A stretch of DNA of 64,000 bases from JAJEAD01 sp964420925 (GCA_964420925.1 CAYQVB010000116.1:8715-72714), one strand, 5' to 3'. Shown: positions 49,467-58,860, counted from the stretch's first letter. Numbers and translations are program-made. Notes: generated from the sequence alone by a model not told the origin.

Positions 49467-51872
49467 GTGGCCGGGGATACATACGATTCATCGAACATCA
49501 AAGTGCTCAAGGGCCTGGATGCCGTGCGCAAGAGGCCTGGAATGTACATCGGAGACACCGATGACGGGACCGGCCTCCATCACATGGTCTTCGAGACTGT
49601 CGACAACTCCATAGACGAGGCGCTCGCGGGCTACTGCACGGAAGTCGAGGTCACCATCTACGCTGACGAGGCGGTTCGCGTAGTCGACAACGGGCGCGGT
49701 ATTCCGGTGGACCTGCATCAGGAAGAAGGGCGTTCGGCCGCCGAAGTCATCATGACCGTCCTCCATGCGGGCGGGAAGTTCGATGACAATTCCTACAAAG
49801 TGTCCGGTGGCTTGCACGGAGTGGGGGTATCGGTCGTGAATGCGCTCTCGGAGCGCCTCGTCATGACGATTCACCGCGAGGGGAATGTCTATCGGCAGGA
49901 ATTCCAGCATGGCGAGCCCCTGGATCGCCTGGAAGTGGTCGGCACGAGTGATCGAACCGGAACTGACATCTACTTCAAGCCGAGTCCCCGGACGTTTACG
50001 AATATCGAGTTTCACTACGACATCCTCGCCCGTCGCCTTCGTGAGCTTTCATTCCTCAGTTCCGGAACAAGAATCAGGCTCCTGGATGAGCGGACGGGGA
50101 AAAAGGATGTTTTTCAGTATGATGGAGGAATAAAGGCCTTCGTCGAGCACCTCAACAAGAACAAGACTCCCCTGCATCCGAGTGTGTTCGGCTTTACGGT
50201 AGAGCGGCACGGAATCAGCGTTGACGTTGCATTGCAGTGGAACGACTCCTACCAGGAGAACATCTTCTGCTTTACCAACAACATCCGTCAGCGCGACGGC
50301 GGTACCCACCTTTCGGGGTTGCGAGCGGCGTTGACCCGCACCATGAATCAGTACATGGAGAGTATCGGGCTGCTCCAGAAAGCGAAGATCGATCCGACCG
50401 GAGACGATGTGCGCGAGGGACTTACCGCAGTTCTCTGTGTCAAGGTTCCGGATCCGAAATTTTCCTCCCAGACGAAAGACAAGCTCGTCTCCTCCGAAGT
50501 CAAGCCGGCGGTCGAGTCTGCCGTAGCCGGGAAGCTGTCGGAGTTCCTCGCCGAAAACCCTGCCCAGGCCCGGGCGATTGCCGCCAAGATCGTCGATGCA
50601 GCGCGCGCGCGCGAAGCCGCGAGAAAGGCTCGGGAGATGACGCGCCGCAAGACCGCACTCGATGTGGCAGGACTTCCGGGGAAGCTCGCCGACTGCCAGG
50701 AAAAGGATCCGGCACGCTCCGAGCTGTTCCTCGTGGAGGGAGACTCGGCCGGTGGCTCCGCCAAGCAGGGACGAGATCGGCGCTCCCAGGCGATTCTGCC
50801 GCTCAGAGGCAAGATTCTGAACGTCGAGAAGGCCCGGTTCGACAAGATGCTATCTTCAACCGAAGTGGGCACGCTCGTCACCGCGCTGGGTTGCGGCATC
50901 GGCAGCGAAGAGTTCGACCTTGCGAAGCTGCGCTACCATTGGATCATCATCATGACGGATGCGGATGTGGACGGTTCCCACATTCGCACGTTGTTGATGA
51001 CTTTCTTCTACCGCTGGATGCCGAAGTTGATCGAGCGGGGCTACCTGTATATCGCCCAGCCGCCCTTGTACAAGGTGAAGCGGGGCAAGCAGGAGCGCTA
51101 CGTCAAGGACGATGCCGAACTCGATGGCTATCTCATGGAGTTGGCCCTCGACGGCGCCCGGGTCGAGCTCCCGGACGATGCGCTGCTGCAGGGGGAGTCC
51201 CTGCACAGCGTTTCGCGCGACTACCTGGCCCTTCGCGGGATCACCAAGCGGCTGTCGCGCCGCGTGTTTCCGGAGGTGCTCGAAGCGATGATGCATCTGC
51301 CGTTGCTCGACGGGGCCGAGTTCGAATCGAGTTCATCGCTGAACCAGTGGTTCGAACGGCTGGAGGAAAGCCTGAACGGAGATCCCTCGCAGACCGGCAG
51401 CTTCAGCGTCGCACTGGAAGACCGCCCGGACGACGGTTTCAGGGCGCGTCTTCAGGCCGAGATACACGGCGTGGAATCGGAGCGGGTGGTCGGCAGCGAA
51501 TTCTTCCGCTCTGCGGAGTACCGGAACCTGGTGAAGTTGAGCGAGCATCTTCATGGCGATCAAGGAGCGGTGGTCGTGGTCCGAGGCGATCGTTCCCGTA
51601 GCGTGGGCAGCATAGGGGAGGCCTTGGAGTGGTTGCTGGGTGAGGCTCGTCGCGGCCTGCATGTGCAGCGATACAAGGGATTGGGTGAGATGAACCCGGA
51701 ACAACTGTGGGAGACCACCATGGATCCGGCGACGCGGCGTCTGCTCCGCGTCAGGATCGAGGATGGCGTTGCCGCCGATGAGCTGTTTACCACGTTGATG
51801 GGAGATCAGGTCGGGCCGCGGCGGGACTTCATCGAGTCCAACGCGCTTGCGGTAGCCAACCTGGACGCCTGA
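49467..51872 (+). CDS. gyrB: DNA gyrase subunit B (GyrB)
   Basis: An 801-residue type IIA topoisomerase subunit. The GHKL ATPase has TVDNSIDEALAGYC and GGLHGVGVSVVNAL. The TOPRIM domain has LVEGDSAGGSAKQGRDR and MTDADVDGSHIRTL. An insert near residues 560-730 is typical of proteobacterial GyrB, and RYKGLGEMNPEQLWETTMDP closes the protein. The GTG start at 49467 is preceded by GAGGT. Its last 67 bases overlap the end of the convergent comF gene. GyrB is also the usual target of ParE toxins such as the one at 13.5 kb. Confidence 0.97.
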   Translation: MAGDTYDSSNIKVLKGLDAVRKRPGMYIGDTDDGTGLHHMVFETVDNSIDEALAGYCTEVEVTIYADEAVRVVDNGRGIPVDLHQEEGRSAAEVIMTVLHAGGKFDDNSYKVSGGLHGVGVSVVNALSERLVMTIHREGNVYRQEFQHGEPLDRLEVVGTSDRTGTDIYFKPSPRTFTNIEFHYDILARRLRELSFLSSGTRIRLLDERTGKKDVFQYDGGIKAFVEHLNKNKTPLHPSVFGFTVERHGISVDVALQWNDSYQENIFCFTNNIRQRDGGTHLSGLRAALTRTMNQYMESIGLLQKAKIDPTGDDVREGLTAVLCVKVPDPKFSSQTKDKLVSSEVKPAVESAVAGKLSEFLAENPAQARAIAAKIVDAARAREAARKAREMTRRKTALDVAGLPGKLADCQEKDPARSELFLVEGDSAGGSAKQGRDRRSQAILPLRGKILNVEKARFDKMLSSTEVGTLVTALGCGIGSEEFDLAKLRYHWIIIMTDADVDGSHIRTLLMTFFYRWMPKLIERGYLYIAQPPLYKVKRGKQERYVKDDAELDGYLMELALDGARVELPDDALLQGESLHSVSRDYLALRGITKRLSRRVFPEVLEAMMHLPLLDGAEFESSSSLNQWFERLEESLNGDPSQTGSFSVALEDRPDDGFRARLQAEIHGVESERVVGSEFFRSAEYRNLVKLSEHLHGDQGAVVVVRGDRSRSVGSIGEALEWLLGEARRGLHVQRYKGLGEMNPEQLWETTMDPATRRLLRVRIEDGVAADELFTTLMGDQVGPRRDFIESNALAVANLDA

Positions 51873-52585
51873 GCGATACGCGTCACGCTGCGTTCGGCTC
51901 TCGCCACGCACCACAAGTCGACGCTCTCGACGCCGCGGTCGAGAATGCACCGTGCGAGCTCGGCAGCGGTGGCGCCGGTAGTAACCATGTCGTCCACAAT
52001 GGCGACGCGCCGAAAGCGGGTGAGGCGACGGGACGCAGTGAAGGCGCCACGCACGTTGAGTTGGCGCGCGCGGACGCTCCGAGCTCGGGACTGGATCGGC
52101 GTGTCCCGCGCGCGTCCCACCCAGAGGGGTTTTGTCGGGATTCCAGTAGCCGCCGCCAGTATTCTCGCGATCTCCAGGCTCTGGTTGAAACCACGCACAC
52201 GGAGGCGGCGAATGTGCAGGGGAACCGGAAGTATGCACTCGGGGCCGTCCGCTTCCGCTTCCCCGGCGATGCGTTGCGCGAGCAGGCGTCCCAGGGTGGA
52301 CGCGACCGACAGATCCCGTTGGTACTTGAGCCGCTGGATCAGGGTGTCCAAGGGATCCGCGTAGCGAAATGCGGTTACTGCGTGGCGAAACGGGGGAGGT
52401 GCGCTGACGCATTGAGCGCATACTTCCGAATCGGCGACCGGCAGCGGCAACGCGCATCGCCGGCAGAATACGTCGATTTTCGGCAGGGCACGAATACAAC
52501 CTGTACACAGATTGTATGGCTCCTCCGCTCCGTCACCGCACAACAGGCATATGCGGGGCAGCAGAAGCGCCAGAAGATCCTGCAT
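51806..52585 (-). CDS. comF: ComF-family phosphoribosyltransferase-like protein
   Basis: A 259-residue ComF. The N-terminal zinc-ribbon region has CLLCGDG...LCTGC and FCRRC...VCAQC. The phosphoribosyltransferase domain carries the PRPP-type loop VAIVDDMVTTGATAAE. ComF aids DNA uptake in competent bacteria, and its biochemical role is unsettled. The last 22 codons or so run antisense into gyrB; the conserved core ends (DLWCVARAE) near that border. The ATG at 52585 is chosen. It is divergent from bioC, a common neighbour. Confidence 0.88.
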   Translation of the reverse strand: MQDLLALLLPRICLLCGDGAEEPYNLCTGCIRALPKIDVFCRRCALPLPVADSEVCAQCVSAPPPFRHAVTAFRYADPLDTLIQRLKYQRDLSVASTLGRLLAQRIAGEAEADGPECILPVPLHIRRLRVRGFNQSLEIARILAAATGIPTKPLWVGRARDTPIQSRARSVRARQLNVRGAFTASRRLTRFRRVAIVDDMVTTGATAAELARCILDRGVESVDLWCVARAERSVTRIAQASRLATASALDSMKSRRGPT

Positions 52586-52722
52586 CGAGACCCTCCCTGG
52601 TCGCACGAAGGCGCGCCGTTGATGATCGCTCCCGTCACGGAATTCCACAAGTCGCCAGCGCGCCCGCGGTCCCGGTGGCGCGGTGTCCCGGCAGGTAGCG
52701 GTTCGGTCGGGGGCGGGTCACC

Positions 52723-53661
52723 ATGTCCATGTCTGTCCGGGGCGCACGACATGGCCGTCCAGTGACCGCTCAGGATGCCGCCTACCGTGTTCGGCGCGCC
52801 TTCGCGCGCGCCGCGCGCCGCTACGATGAGGTCTCACGGGTCTACGAAGAGATAGGGCGGCGCCTGCTTACGCATCTGGACCCCATCGCAATCGAGCCTG
52901 CGCTCGTCCTCGACGTAGGTTGCGGTACAGGAACCGGCACCGCGTTGCTCGCATCGCGCTACCGTCGAGCCCGGATCTGCGCGATGGACTGTGCGTGGCC
53001 GATGCTCGAGGTCGCGAAGTCGAAAGCCCCGAAGCTCTTCTCGCGACAGCGCTTCGTTTGCGGCTTGGCAGAATGCCTGCCGTTGCGCGACCGGTGTGTG
53101 AATCTCGTGCACGCCAATCTGCTCCTTCCCTGGTGTTTCAATCTCGAGGCTCCGCTGCGGGAGTTCGCCCGGGTGCTCGCGCCCGGTGGACTGCTCCTGC
53201 TTTCGTCCCTGGGCCCCGACACCTTGATCGAGATGCGGAGGGTCTGGGCGCAACGGGAAGAGCCCGACGCGGTGTCCGGCCTGCTCGACATGCACGATCT
53301 CGGCGACGCTCTCGTTGCCGCCGGTCTCGCCGATGCCGTCATGGAGACGGAACGCCTGACGGTGCAATACCTCAGTGCCGAAGCGGTGATCGACGACCTC
53401 GTGCGCAGCGGCGCGTGGGTGGCTCGAAGCCGTCGACCCGCGCGGCACGGCGCCCGCGAGAATTTCGCCTCCCTGCGGCGTCGCTATCTCGACATGCGCG
53501 CCGCCGCCCCCATCGACGTGACGGTGGAGATTGTCTATGCCCATGCGTGGGCTCCAGCCTCCGCATCCCGACAGACCTTCGTCGCCGCGCCGCTTCCCGT
53601 GCGTCGCGATCCCCCTCGGGCCCGCCCTCCGAGACCGCTAAGGAAAAAGATAACCTGTTGA
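52723..53661 (+). CDS. bioC: Malonyl-ACP O-methyltransferase (BioC)
   Basis: A 312-residue class I SAM-dependent methyltransferase with the SAM motif LVLDVGCGTGTGTALLA. The acidic loop reads AMDCAWPMLEVAKSKAP. The BioC-type C-terminal half has LASLGPDTL-like LSSLGPDTLIEMR, MHDLGDALVAAGL and the end ASRQTFVAAPLPV. BioC masks malonyl-ACP as a methyl ester to start biotin synthesis. The other bio genes are not beside it. The start at 52723 may be late-shifted, because the MSMSVRGARHGRP leader is not conserved. Confidence 0.85.
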   Translation: MSMSVRGARHGRPVTAQDAAYRVRRAFARAARRYDEVSRVYEEIGRRLLTHLDPIAIEPALVLDVGCGTGTGTALLASRYRRARICAMDCAWPMLEVAKSKAPKLFSRQRFVCGLAECLPLRDRCVNLVHANLLLPWCFNLEAPLREFARVLAPGGLLLLSSLGPDTLIEMRRVWAQREEPDAVSGLLDMHDLGDALVAAGLADAVMETERLTVQYLSAEAVIDDLVRSGAWVARSRRPARHGARENFASLRRRYLDMRAAAPIDVTVEIVYAHAWAPASASRQTFVAAPLPVRRDPPRARPPRPLRKKITC

Positions 53662-53732
53662 TAAGAAAGAAGAAATATAGATACTTGGCGGTTGCGAAAA
53701 TCCATTCGAGGCTGTTAGCATTGCAGCCCTTT

Positions 53733-53750
53733 GCCGGCGGAGCCGCCGGC
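53733..53750. promoter_or_regulatory. Strong GC hairpin ahead of the cox cluster
   Basis: GCCGGCGG-AG-CCGCCGGC is a perfect eight-base-pair inverted repeat between bioC and the DUF2244 gene, 17 bases before its ATG. An AT-rich stretch (53640-53690) precedes it and may hold the promoter of the cox genes. With no T-run it is not an intrinsic terminator. Confidence 0.4.
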
Positions 53751-53767
53751 GAGAAACGAGCGCCGAA

Positions 53768-54280
53768 ATGGTTTCGAAGCGTCTTTGCTCCGGTGAGTCG
53801 TGCCGGTTCATCGTCCGGCCCAATCGCTCGCTGACTCCGCGGCAGCAAGGACTGTTCTTTGCGTTCATGTGCATCGTGGTGCTCGGCATCGCGGGTGCGT
53901 TCGCCGCTCGGGGTTTCTGGCCGGTGCTCCCCTTCGCCGGTCTCGAGATCGCGGTTCTCGCCTACGCGCTCTGGCATTGCGCGCGCTCCGGCGCGGTGAC
54001 CGAAGTGATATCCGTTGCGCCCGATCGCATATCCGTCGACAAGGGCCGCGGAGACCTCGCGCGGGTGTGGGAGACACCGCTGGCGTGGGCGCAGATCCGT
54101 CTGGATGATTCCGGGCGCGACTGGTACCCCAGCCGGCTGGTCATCCGCTCCCACGGCAAAGAGGTACAATTGGGAAGTTTTCTGAACGAAGATGAGCGCC
54201 GCCGGCTCGCGGAAGAGCTGCGGCGCGCCGTCGCCGGATTCGCCGTTCGGGGTTGGCACCGGTCGGCGTCGCTGTCTTAG
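53768..54280 (+). CDS. DUF2244 integral membrane protein
   Basis: A 170-residue protein. Two membrane segments (about 30-50 and 55-72, with GLFFAFMCIVVLGIAGAF and VLPFAGLEIAVLAYAL) are followed by a cytosolic beta-rich part ending GWHRSASLS. ILRPNRSLTPRQ-like FIVRPNRSLTPRQQ and LIVSSHGK-like LVIRSHGKEVQLGSFLNEDE are DUF2244 hallmarks. It often precedes coxB in proteobacteria; the role is unknown. The coxB gene begins 16 bases later. Confidence 0.8.
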   Translation: MVSKRLCSGESCRFIVRPNRSLTPRQQGLFFAFMCIVVLGIAGAFAARGFWPVLPFAGLEIAVLAYALWHCARSGAVTEVISVAPDRISVDKGRGDLARVWETPLAWAQIRLDDSGRDWYPSRLVIRSHGKEVQLGSFLNEDERRRLAEELRRAVAGFAVRGWHRSASLS

Positions 54281-54296
54281 ATGTCGGGGAGACTTG

Positions 54297-55469
54297 ATGA
54301 AGATGTGTGCGGGAGCAATGTGCACGAGGCCGGGCGGCCTGCTGATTGCGGTGTCGCTGGCGAGCTTCGCAGGCTCCGCCTCGGCGGCATGGGAGCTCAA
54401 CCTGCCGGTGGGGGTCACTCCTCTGAGCGCCATCGTCTACGACCTTCACATGCTGATCCTGTGGATCTGCGTGCTCATCGGCGTGGTCGTGTTCGGCGTG
54501 ATGTTCTACTCGATCGTCTACCACCGAAAGTCCCGCGGTCACGAGGCGGCGCATTTTCACCACAGCACCTTCGCCGAAATCGCCTGGACGGTGATCCCAT
54601 GCATCATTCTTGTCGGCATGGCGATCCCGTCCACCACCACCCTGATCGAGATGGAGGACACCAGCGATCCGGACATGACGCTGAAGGTCACCGGCTACCA
54701 GTGGAAGTGGCGCTACGACTATCTCGACGACGATGTCACCTTCTACAGCAATCTCGCGCCGGAAAGCCGCCGGGCGATCTACGAGGTCGGCGGTCCCGAG
54801 GAGCGCGGCGAGAAGTACCTGCTGGAAGTCGACAACCCGGTGGTGCTGCCGACCGGCAAGAAGGTGCGCATCCTGCTCACCGCCGATGACGTCATCCACG
54901 CGTGGTGGGTCCCGGAGCTGGGCCAGAAAAAGGACGCGATTCCGGGCTTCGTGAACGAGATCTGGACTCTGATCGAGGAGCCCGGTACCTATCGAGGCCA
55001 GTGCGCGGAACTGTGCGGGAAGGACCACGGGTTCATGCCCATCGTCGTGATCGCGAAGCCCGAGGAGGAGTACCGGGAGTGGGTCGCGCAGCAGCAGCAG
55101 GCCCAGGCGGAAGCGCAGGCCGCCGCCTCGCGGGAGTGGACGCGGACGGAGCTGATGGCCAGGGGCGAAGCGGTGTACATGAGCGCCTGTGCCGGGTGTC
55201 ACCAGATCGACGGCGGAGGCGTGCCCAACCACATCGCGTCGATCGCGGGCAGCGCGATCGTCACCGGCGATCTCGATGAGCACATGCGGGTCGTCCTCGA
55301 GGGGCGGGATGGCACCACGATGCGCGCCTTCGCCTCGGAACTCGACGATGTAGAACTCGCCGCGCTGATGACCTACCAGCGCAACGCGTTCGGCAACGCG
55401 AGCGGCGAACTCGTTCAACCCGCGACGGTCGCCGTCGCGAGACTCAACCTGGGAGACGAAGGGCAATGA
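54297..55469 (+). CDS. coxB: Cytochrome c oxidase subunit II fused to cytochrome c (CoxB)
   Basis: A 390-residue subunit. A signal peptide (about 1-30, ending SASA) and two membrane helices precede the periplasmic CuA domain with ligands H201, C236, C240, H244 and M247 (DVIHAWW; CAELCGKDHGFMP). A Gln/Ala-rich linker (about 264-280) leads to a C-terminal cytochrome c domain with CAGCH (298-302) and likely axial Met in GTTMRAF. The fused c-type heme makes it a caa3-like subunit II that receives electrons from soluble cytochrome c. The ATG at 54297 follows GGGGAGA. Confidence 0.95.
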   Translation: MKMCAGAMCTRPGGLLIAVSLASFAGSASAAWELNLPVGVTPLSAIVYDLHMLILWICVLIGVVVFGVMFYSIVYHRKSRGHEAAHFHHSTFAEIAWTVIPCIILVGMAIPSTTTLIEMEDTSDPDMTLKVTGYQWKWRYDYLDDDVTFYSNLAPESRRAIYEVGGPEERGEKYLLEVDNPVVLPTGKKVRILLTADDVIHAWWVPELGQKKDAIPGFVNEIWTLIEEPGTYRGQCAELCGKDHGFMPIVVIAKPEEEYREWVAQQQQAQAEAQAAASREWTRTELMARGEAVYMSACAGCHQIDGGGVPNHIASIAGSAIVTGDLDEHMRVVLEGRDGTTMRAFASELDDVELAALMTYQRNAFGNASGELVQPATVAVARLNLGDEGQ

Positions 55470-57073
55470 GCGCAGCGACCACACACCACGACCACGCCCA
55501 CGACGACCACCACCACGGTCCTCCCCCCGGCCTGCTGCGCTGGGTGTTCACCACCAATCACAAGGACATCGGCACGCTCTATCTCCTGTTCGCCCTGACG
55601 ATGCTCTTCGTCGGCGGTTTCCTCGCCATGGGGATCCGGGCCGAGCTCTTCCAGCCCGGCTTGCAGTTCCTCGATCCCGACCTCTTCAACCAGTTCACGT
55701 CCATGCACGGGCTCATCATGGTCTTCGGCGCCATCATGCCCGCCTTCGTGGGGTTCGCGAACTGGCAGGTGCCCATCATGATCGGCGCGCCGGACATGGC
55801 GCTGCCCCGCATGAACAACTGGAGCTTCTGGATCCTGCCCTTTGCCGGAACCCTGCTCATTGCGACCTTCTTCATGCCGGGCGGCGCGCCCGCCGCCGGC
55901 TGGACGATGTATCCCCCGCTCGTGCTCCAGGGCGGGATGAACGTGCCCTTCCTCATCTTCGCCGTCCATCTCCTGGGAATGTCGTCGATCATGGGGGCAA
56001 TCAACATCATCGTGACCATTCTCAACATGCGCGCGCCGGGGATGACCCTGCTGCGCATGCCGCTCTTCGTGTGGACCTGGCTGATCACCGCGTTTCTGCT
56101 CATCGCGGCGATGCCGGTGCTCGCCGGCGCGGTCACGATGCTCCTGACCGACCGCTTCTTCGAGACCTCCTTCTTCAACGCCGCGGGTGGCGGCGACCCG
56201 GTGATGTTCCAGCACATCTTCTGGTTCTTCGGGCATCCCGAGGTCTACATCATGATCCTGCCCGCCTTCGGCATCGTCTCGCAGATCCTGCCCGCTTTCT
56301 GCCGCAAGCCGCTCTTCGGCTACGAGTCGATGGTGTACGCGACCGCCTCCATCGCCTTCCTCTCGTTCATCGTCTGGGCGCACCACATGTTCACGGTGGG
56401 CATGCCGCTCGCGGGAGAGCTCTTCTTCATGTACACGACGATGCTGATCGCGGTGCCCACCGGCGTGAAGGTGTTCAACTGGATGGCCACGATGTGGCGG
56501 AGCTCGATGACCTTCGAGACTCCCATGCTCTACGCGATCGCCTTCGTCGTGCTCTTCACCATCGGGGGCTTCTCGGGCCTGATGCTCGCAATCACCCCGG
56601 CGGACTTCCAGTACCACGACACCTACTTCGTCGTGGCCCACTTCCACTACGTGCTGGTGACCGGCGCCCTCTTCGCCATTGTCGGGGGGGTGTACTTCTG
56701 GCTGCCGAAGTGGACCGGCCACATGTACGACGAGCGCCTCGGCAAGTGGCACTTCTGGCTGTCGTTCGTCTCAGTCAACGTGCTCTTCTTCCCGCAGCAT
56801 TTCCTGGGTCTTGCGGGCATGCCGCGCCGCATACCGGACTACTCGGTGCAGTTCGTGGACTGGAACGTGGTATCGAGCCTGGGTGGCTTCGCTTTCGGCC
56901 TCTCGCAGTTGCTCTTCGTCTACATCATCTTCAAGACGATACGCGGGGGCGCGAAGGCGCCGGATCGGGTCTGGGAAGGCGCGCGCGGCCTGGAATGGAC
57001 CCTGCCCTCGCCCCCGCCCTACCACACCTTCGCGACGCCGCCGAAGGTGACGGAAGCCGACGCCCACAGCTAG
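55466..57073 (+). CDS. coxA: Cytochrome c oxidase subunit I (CoxA)
   Basis: A 535-residue heme-copper oxidase core with 12 predicted membrane helices. The low-spin heme His is in FTSMHGLIMVF, the CuB His-Tyr helix is WFFGHPEVYIMILPAFG, and the HH pair is in IVWAHHMFTVGMP. Heme a3/a ligands are in DTYFVVAHFHYVLVTG. WTxxHxxLV-like A-family features are present, so it pumps protons and reduces O2. The His-rich N-terminus (HHDHAHDDHHHGPP) is unusual but seen in relatives. The ATG overlaps the coxB stop (ATGA). Confidence 0.97.
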   Translation: MSAATTHHDHAHDDHHHGPPPGLLRWVFTTNHKDIGTLYLLFALTMLFVGGFLAMGIRAELFQPGLQFLDPDLFNQFTSMHGLIMVFGAIMPAFVGFANWQVPIMIGAPDMALPRMNNWSFWILPFAGTLLIATFFMPGGAPAAGWTMYPPLVLQGGMNVPFLIFAVHLLGMSSIMGAINIIVTILNMRAPGMTLLRMPLFVWTWLITAFLLIAAMPVLAGAVTMLLTDRFFETSFFNAAGGGDPVMFQHIFWFFGHPEVYIMILPAFGIVSQILPAFCRKPLFGYESMVYATASIAFLSFIVWAHHMFTVGMPLAGELFFMYTTMLIAVPTGVKVFNWMATMWRSSMTFETPMLYAIAFVVLFTIGGFSGLMLAITPADFQYHDTYFVVAHFHYVLVTGALFAIVGGVYFWLPKWTGHMYDERLGKWHFWLSFVSVNVLFFPQHFLGLAGMPRRIPDYSVQFVDWNVVSSLGGFAFGLSQLLFVYIIFKTIRGGAKAPDRVWEGARGLEWTLPSPPPYHTFATPPKVTEADAHS

Positions 57074-57082
57074 AGCCCTCTC

Positions 57083-57196
57083 GTGACGAACCCGGTCACC
57101 GCCAAACGCCGTGCCGCCAGCATCCGGCTCGCGATACTGCTCGGCCTCGTGGCGTTCGCGTTCTATCTCGGCATGTTTCTCATGGGGGGGACGTGA
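57083..57196 (+). CDS. Cytochrome oxidase small assembly protein
   Basis: A 37-residue protein from a GTG at 57083: basic MTNPVTAKRRAASIRLA, then one membrane helix LLGLVAFAFYLGMFLMGG. Tiny one-helix proteins of this kind lie between coxA and ctaG in many proteobacteria and are thought to aid oxidase assembly. Its stop overlaps the ctaG GTG (GTGA at 57193-57196), which supports it as a real gene despite its length. Confidence 0.75.
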   Translation: MTNPVTAKRRAASIRLAILLGLVAFAFYLGMFLMGGT

Positions 57197-57735
57197 GCGG
57201 CTCGACTGCCCGCTCTCACCGCAACCGGCGCTCGGCGTGGCGGCTCGGCCTCGTGGTGGCGGCGATGTTCGGCTTCGGCTATGCGCTGGTGCCGCTCTAC
57301 GACATTTTCTGCGAAGTGACCGGGCTCGGGGGCCGCACCGGGGTCGTTCAGGCCGGCACGCTGCCGGCGCGCGTCGACGAGAGTCGTCTCGTGACCGTAA
57401 GCTTCGACGCCACCGTCAACAGTGCGTTGCCGTGGGAGCTCGAACCCGCGCAGCGCGAGATGAAAGTGCATCCAGGGCGTCTCTACCAGACGCACTACGT
57501 CGCGAGGAGCCGGTCCGGCCGGGCCACCGTGGGTCAGGCCGTGCCGAGCGTGGCGCCGGCCGTCGCCTCGAAGTACTTCGACAAGACCGAGTGCTTCTGC
57601 TTTACCAAACAGCACCTCGAGGCCGGGGAAGAACGCGAGATGCCGGTGCATTTCGTGGTGAGCAATCAGTTGCCGGAACGCGTCGAGGCGCTGACTCTGT
57701 CCTACATCTTCTTCGACACGGCACCGGATAGTTGA
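57193..57735 (+). CDS. ctaG: Cytochrome c oxidase assembly protein CtaG/Cox11
   Basis: A 180-residue membrane-anchored copper chaperone that delivers CuB to subunit I. One N-terminal helix (LGLVVAAMFGFGYALVPLYD) is followed by the conserved YDIFCEVTGLGGRT and the copper-binding CFCFTKQHLEAGE. FFDT near the end is also typical. It is translationally coupled to the small assembly protein. Confidence 0.93.
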   Translation: MSGSTARSHRNRRSAWRLGLVVAAMFGFGYALVPLYDIFCEVTGLGGRTGVVQAGTLPARVDESRLVTVSFDATVNSALPWELEPAQREMKVHPGRLYQTHYVARSRSGRATVGQAVPSVAPAVASKYFDKTECFCFTKQHLEAGEEREMPVHFVVSNQLPERVEALTLSYIFFDTAPDS

Positions 57736-57786
57736 GATCGCGGGCGCGGGCGATCGGACGCACAACAGACCAAGGGGACCCACCGC

Positions 57787-58656
57787 ATGGCGGCAGCAGA
57801 GCAAGACTACTACCTACCGAACCCGAGCCATTGGCCGATCGTGGGCTCGATCGGGCTCTTTCTCCTGCTCGGCGGCTTCGCCTGCTACCTGAGCGGCATC
57901 ACGAGCGGTCCGGTCGCCATGATCATCGGCTTCGCGGTCGTCGTGTTCATGATGTTCGGCTGGTTCGGCACCGTCATCGGCGAGAGCGAAGCGGGGCGCT
58001 ACAACGACCAGGTCGACGTGTCCTTCCGCATGGGCATGGGCTGGTTCATCTTTTCCGAGGTGCTGTTTTTTGCCGCCTTCTTCGGTGCCCTGTTCTATGC
58101 GCGGGTGTACTCGGTGCCGTGGATGGGGGGCGAAGGCGTCGGCGCGTTCGCCACCCATCCCGTTCTCTGGCCCGATTACGAGTCCGCCTGGCCCACCAAC
58201 GGCCCCGCCAACATCGGTGACGCGTTCGAGACCATCCCCGCCTTCGGGATTCCTGCCCTCAACACGATCATTCTGCTGACCAGCGGCGTCACGGTTACCC
58301 TGGCGCACTGGGCGCTGAAGAAGAACCAGCGCGCCCGCCTCTCCTTCTGGCTCTTCGTGACCGTCGCGCTCGGCGTGATCTTTCTCTACTACCAGGGAGT
58401 CGAGTTCTACCACGCCTATGCCGACCTCAACCTGACGCTCGAGTCGGGAATCTACGGTTCGACGTTCTTCATGCTCACCGGGTTCCACGGGTTCCACGTG
58501 ACGATGGGCGCGACCATGCTCGCCGTGATCTGGGTGCGCACGTTGAGAGGCCATTTCACGCCGAAGAAGCACTTCGCCTTCGAGGGCGTCGCCTGGTACT
58601 GGCACTTCGTCGACGTGGTATGGCTCGGTCTCTTCATCTTCGTGTACTGGTTGTAG
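57787..58656 (+). CDS. coxC: Cytochrome c oxidase subunit III (CoxC)
   Basis: A 289-residue seven-helix membrane subunit that stabilises the oxidase. It begins YYLPNPSHWPIVGSIGLFLL and contains GESEAGRYNDQVDVSFRMGM and WFIFSEVLFFAAFFGALFYA. GSTFFMLTGFHGFHV and AWYWHFVDVVWLGLFIFVYW close it. Length and landmarks are normal. Confidence 0.95.
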   Translation: MAAAEQDYYLPNPSHWPIVGSIGLFLLLGGFACYLSGITSGPVAMIIGFAVVVFMMFGWFGTVIGESEAGRYNDQVDVSFRMGMGWFIFSEVLFFAAFFGALFYARVYSVPWMGGEGVGAFATHPVLWPDYESAWPTNGPANIGDAFETIPAFGIPALNTIILLTSGVTVTLAHWALKKNQRARLSFWLFVTVALGVIFLYYQGVEFYHAYADLNLTLESGIYGSTFFMLTGFHGFHVTMGATMLAVIWVRTLRGHFTPKKHFAFEGVAWYWHFVDVVWLGLFIFVYWL

Positions 58657-58809
58657 GTCCTCCGCGGAGGCGCCGCGTGCGCAACGGCGGCGCGCTCGGA
58701 CCCGAAGGCGTTCTCCGCCATTCCCTTGATGAGCCCACCAAGGGGCAGGGCGCCTGCCCCCGTTGTCGCGCAAGGAACATAGGGGGAGTGCGCGCGTTCG
58801 AGTCGTCTA

Positions 58810-58842
58810 TTCCCGTCATTCCCTTGGTCCACGGGAATCCAC
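58810..58842 (+). repeat. Dispersed hairpin repeat, copy 5
   Basis: TTCCCGTCATTCCCTTGGTC then CACGGGAATCCACC, with arms ATTCCC/GGGAAT. It lies in the gap between coxC and the antisense DUF2909 gene, in the transcribed 3' region of coxC. Confidence 0.6.
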
Positions 58843-58860
58843 CGGCGGGACGGGCGCGGG

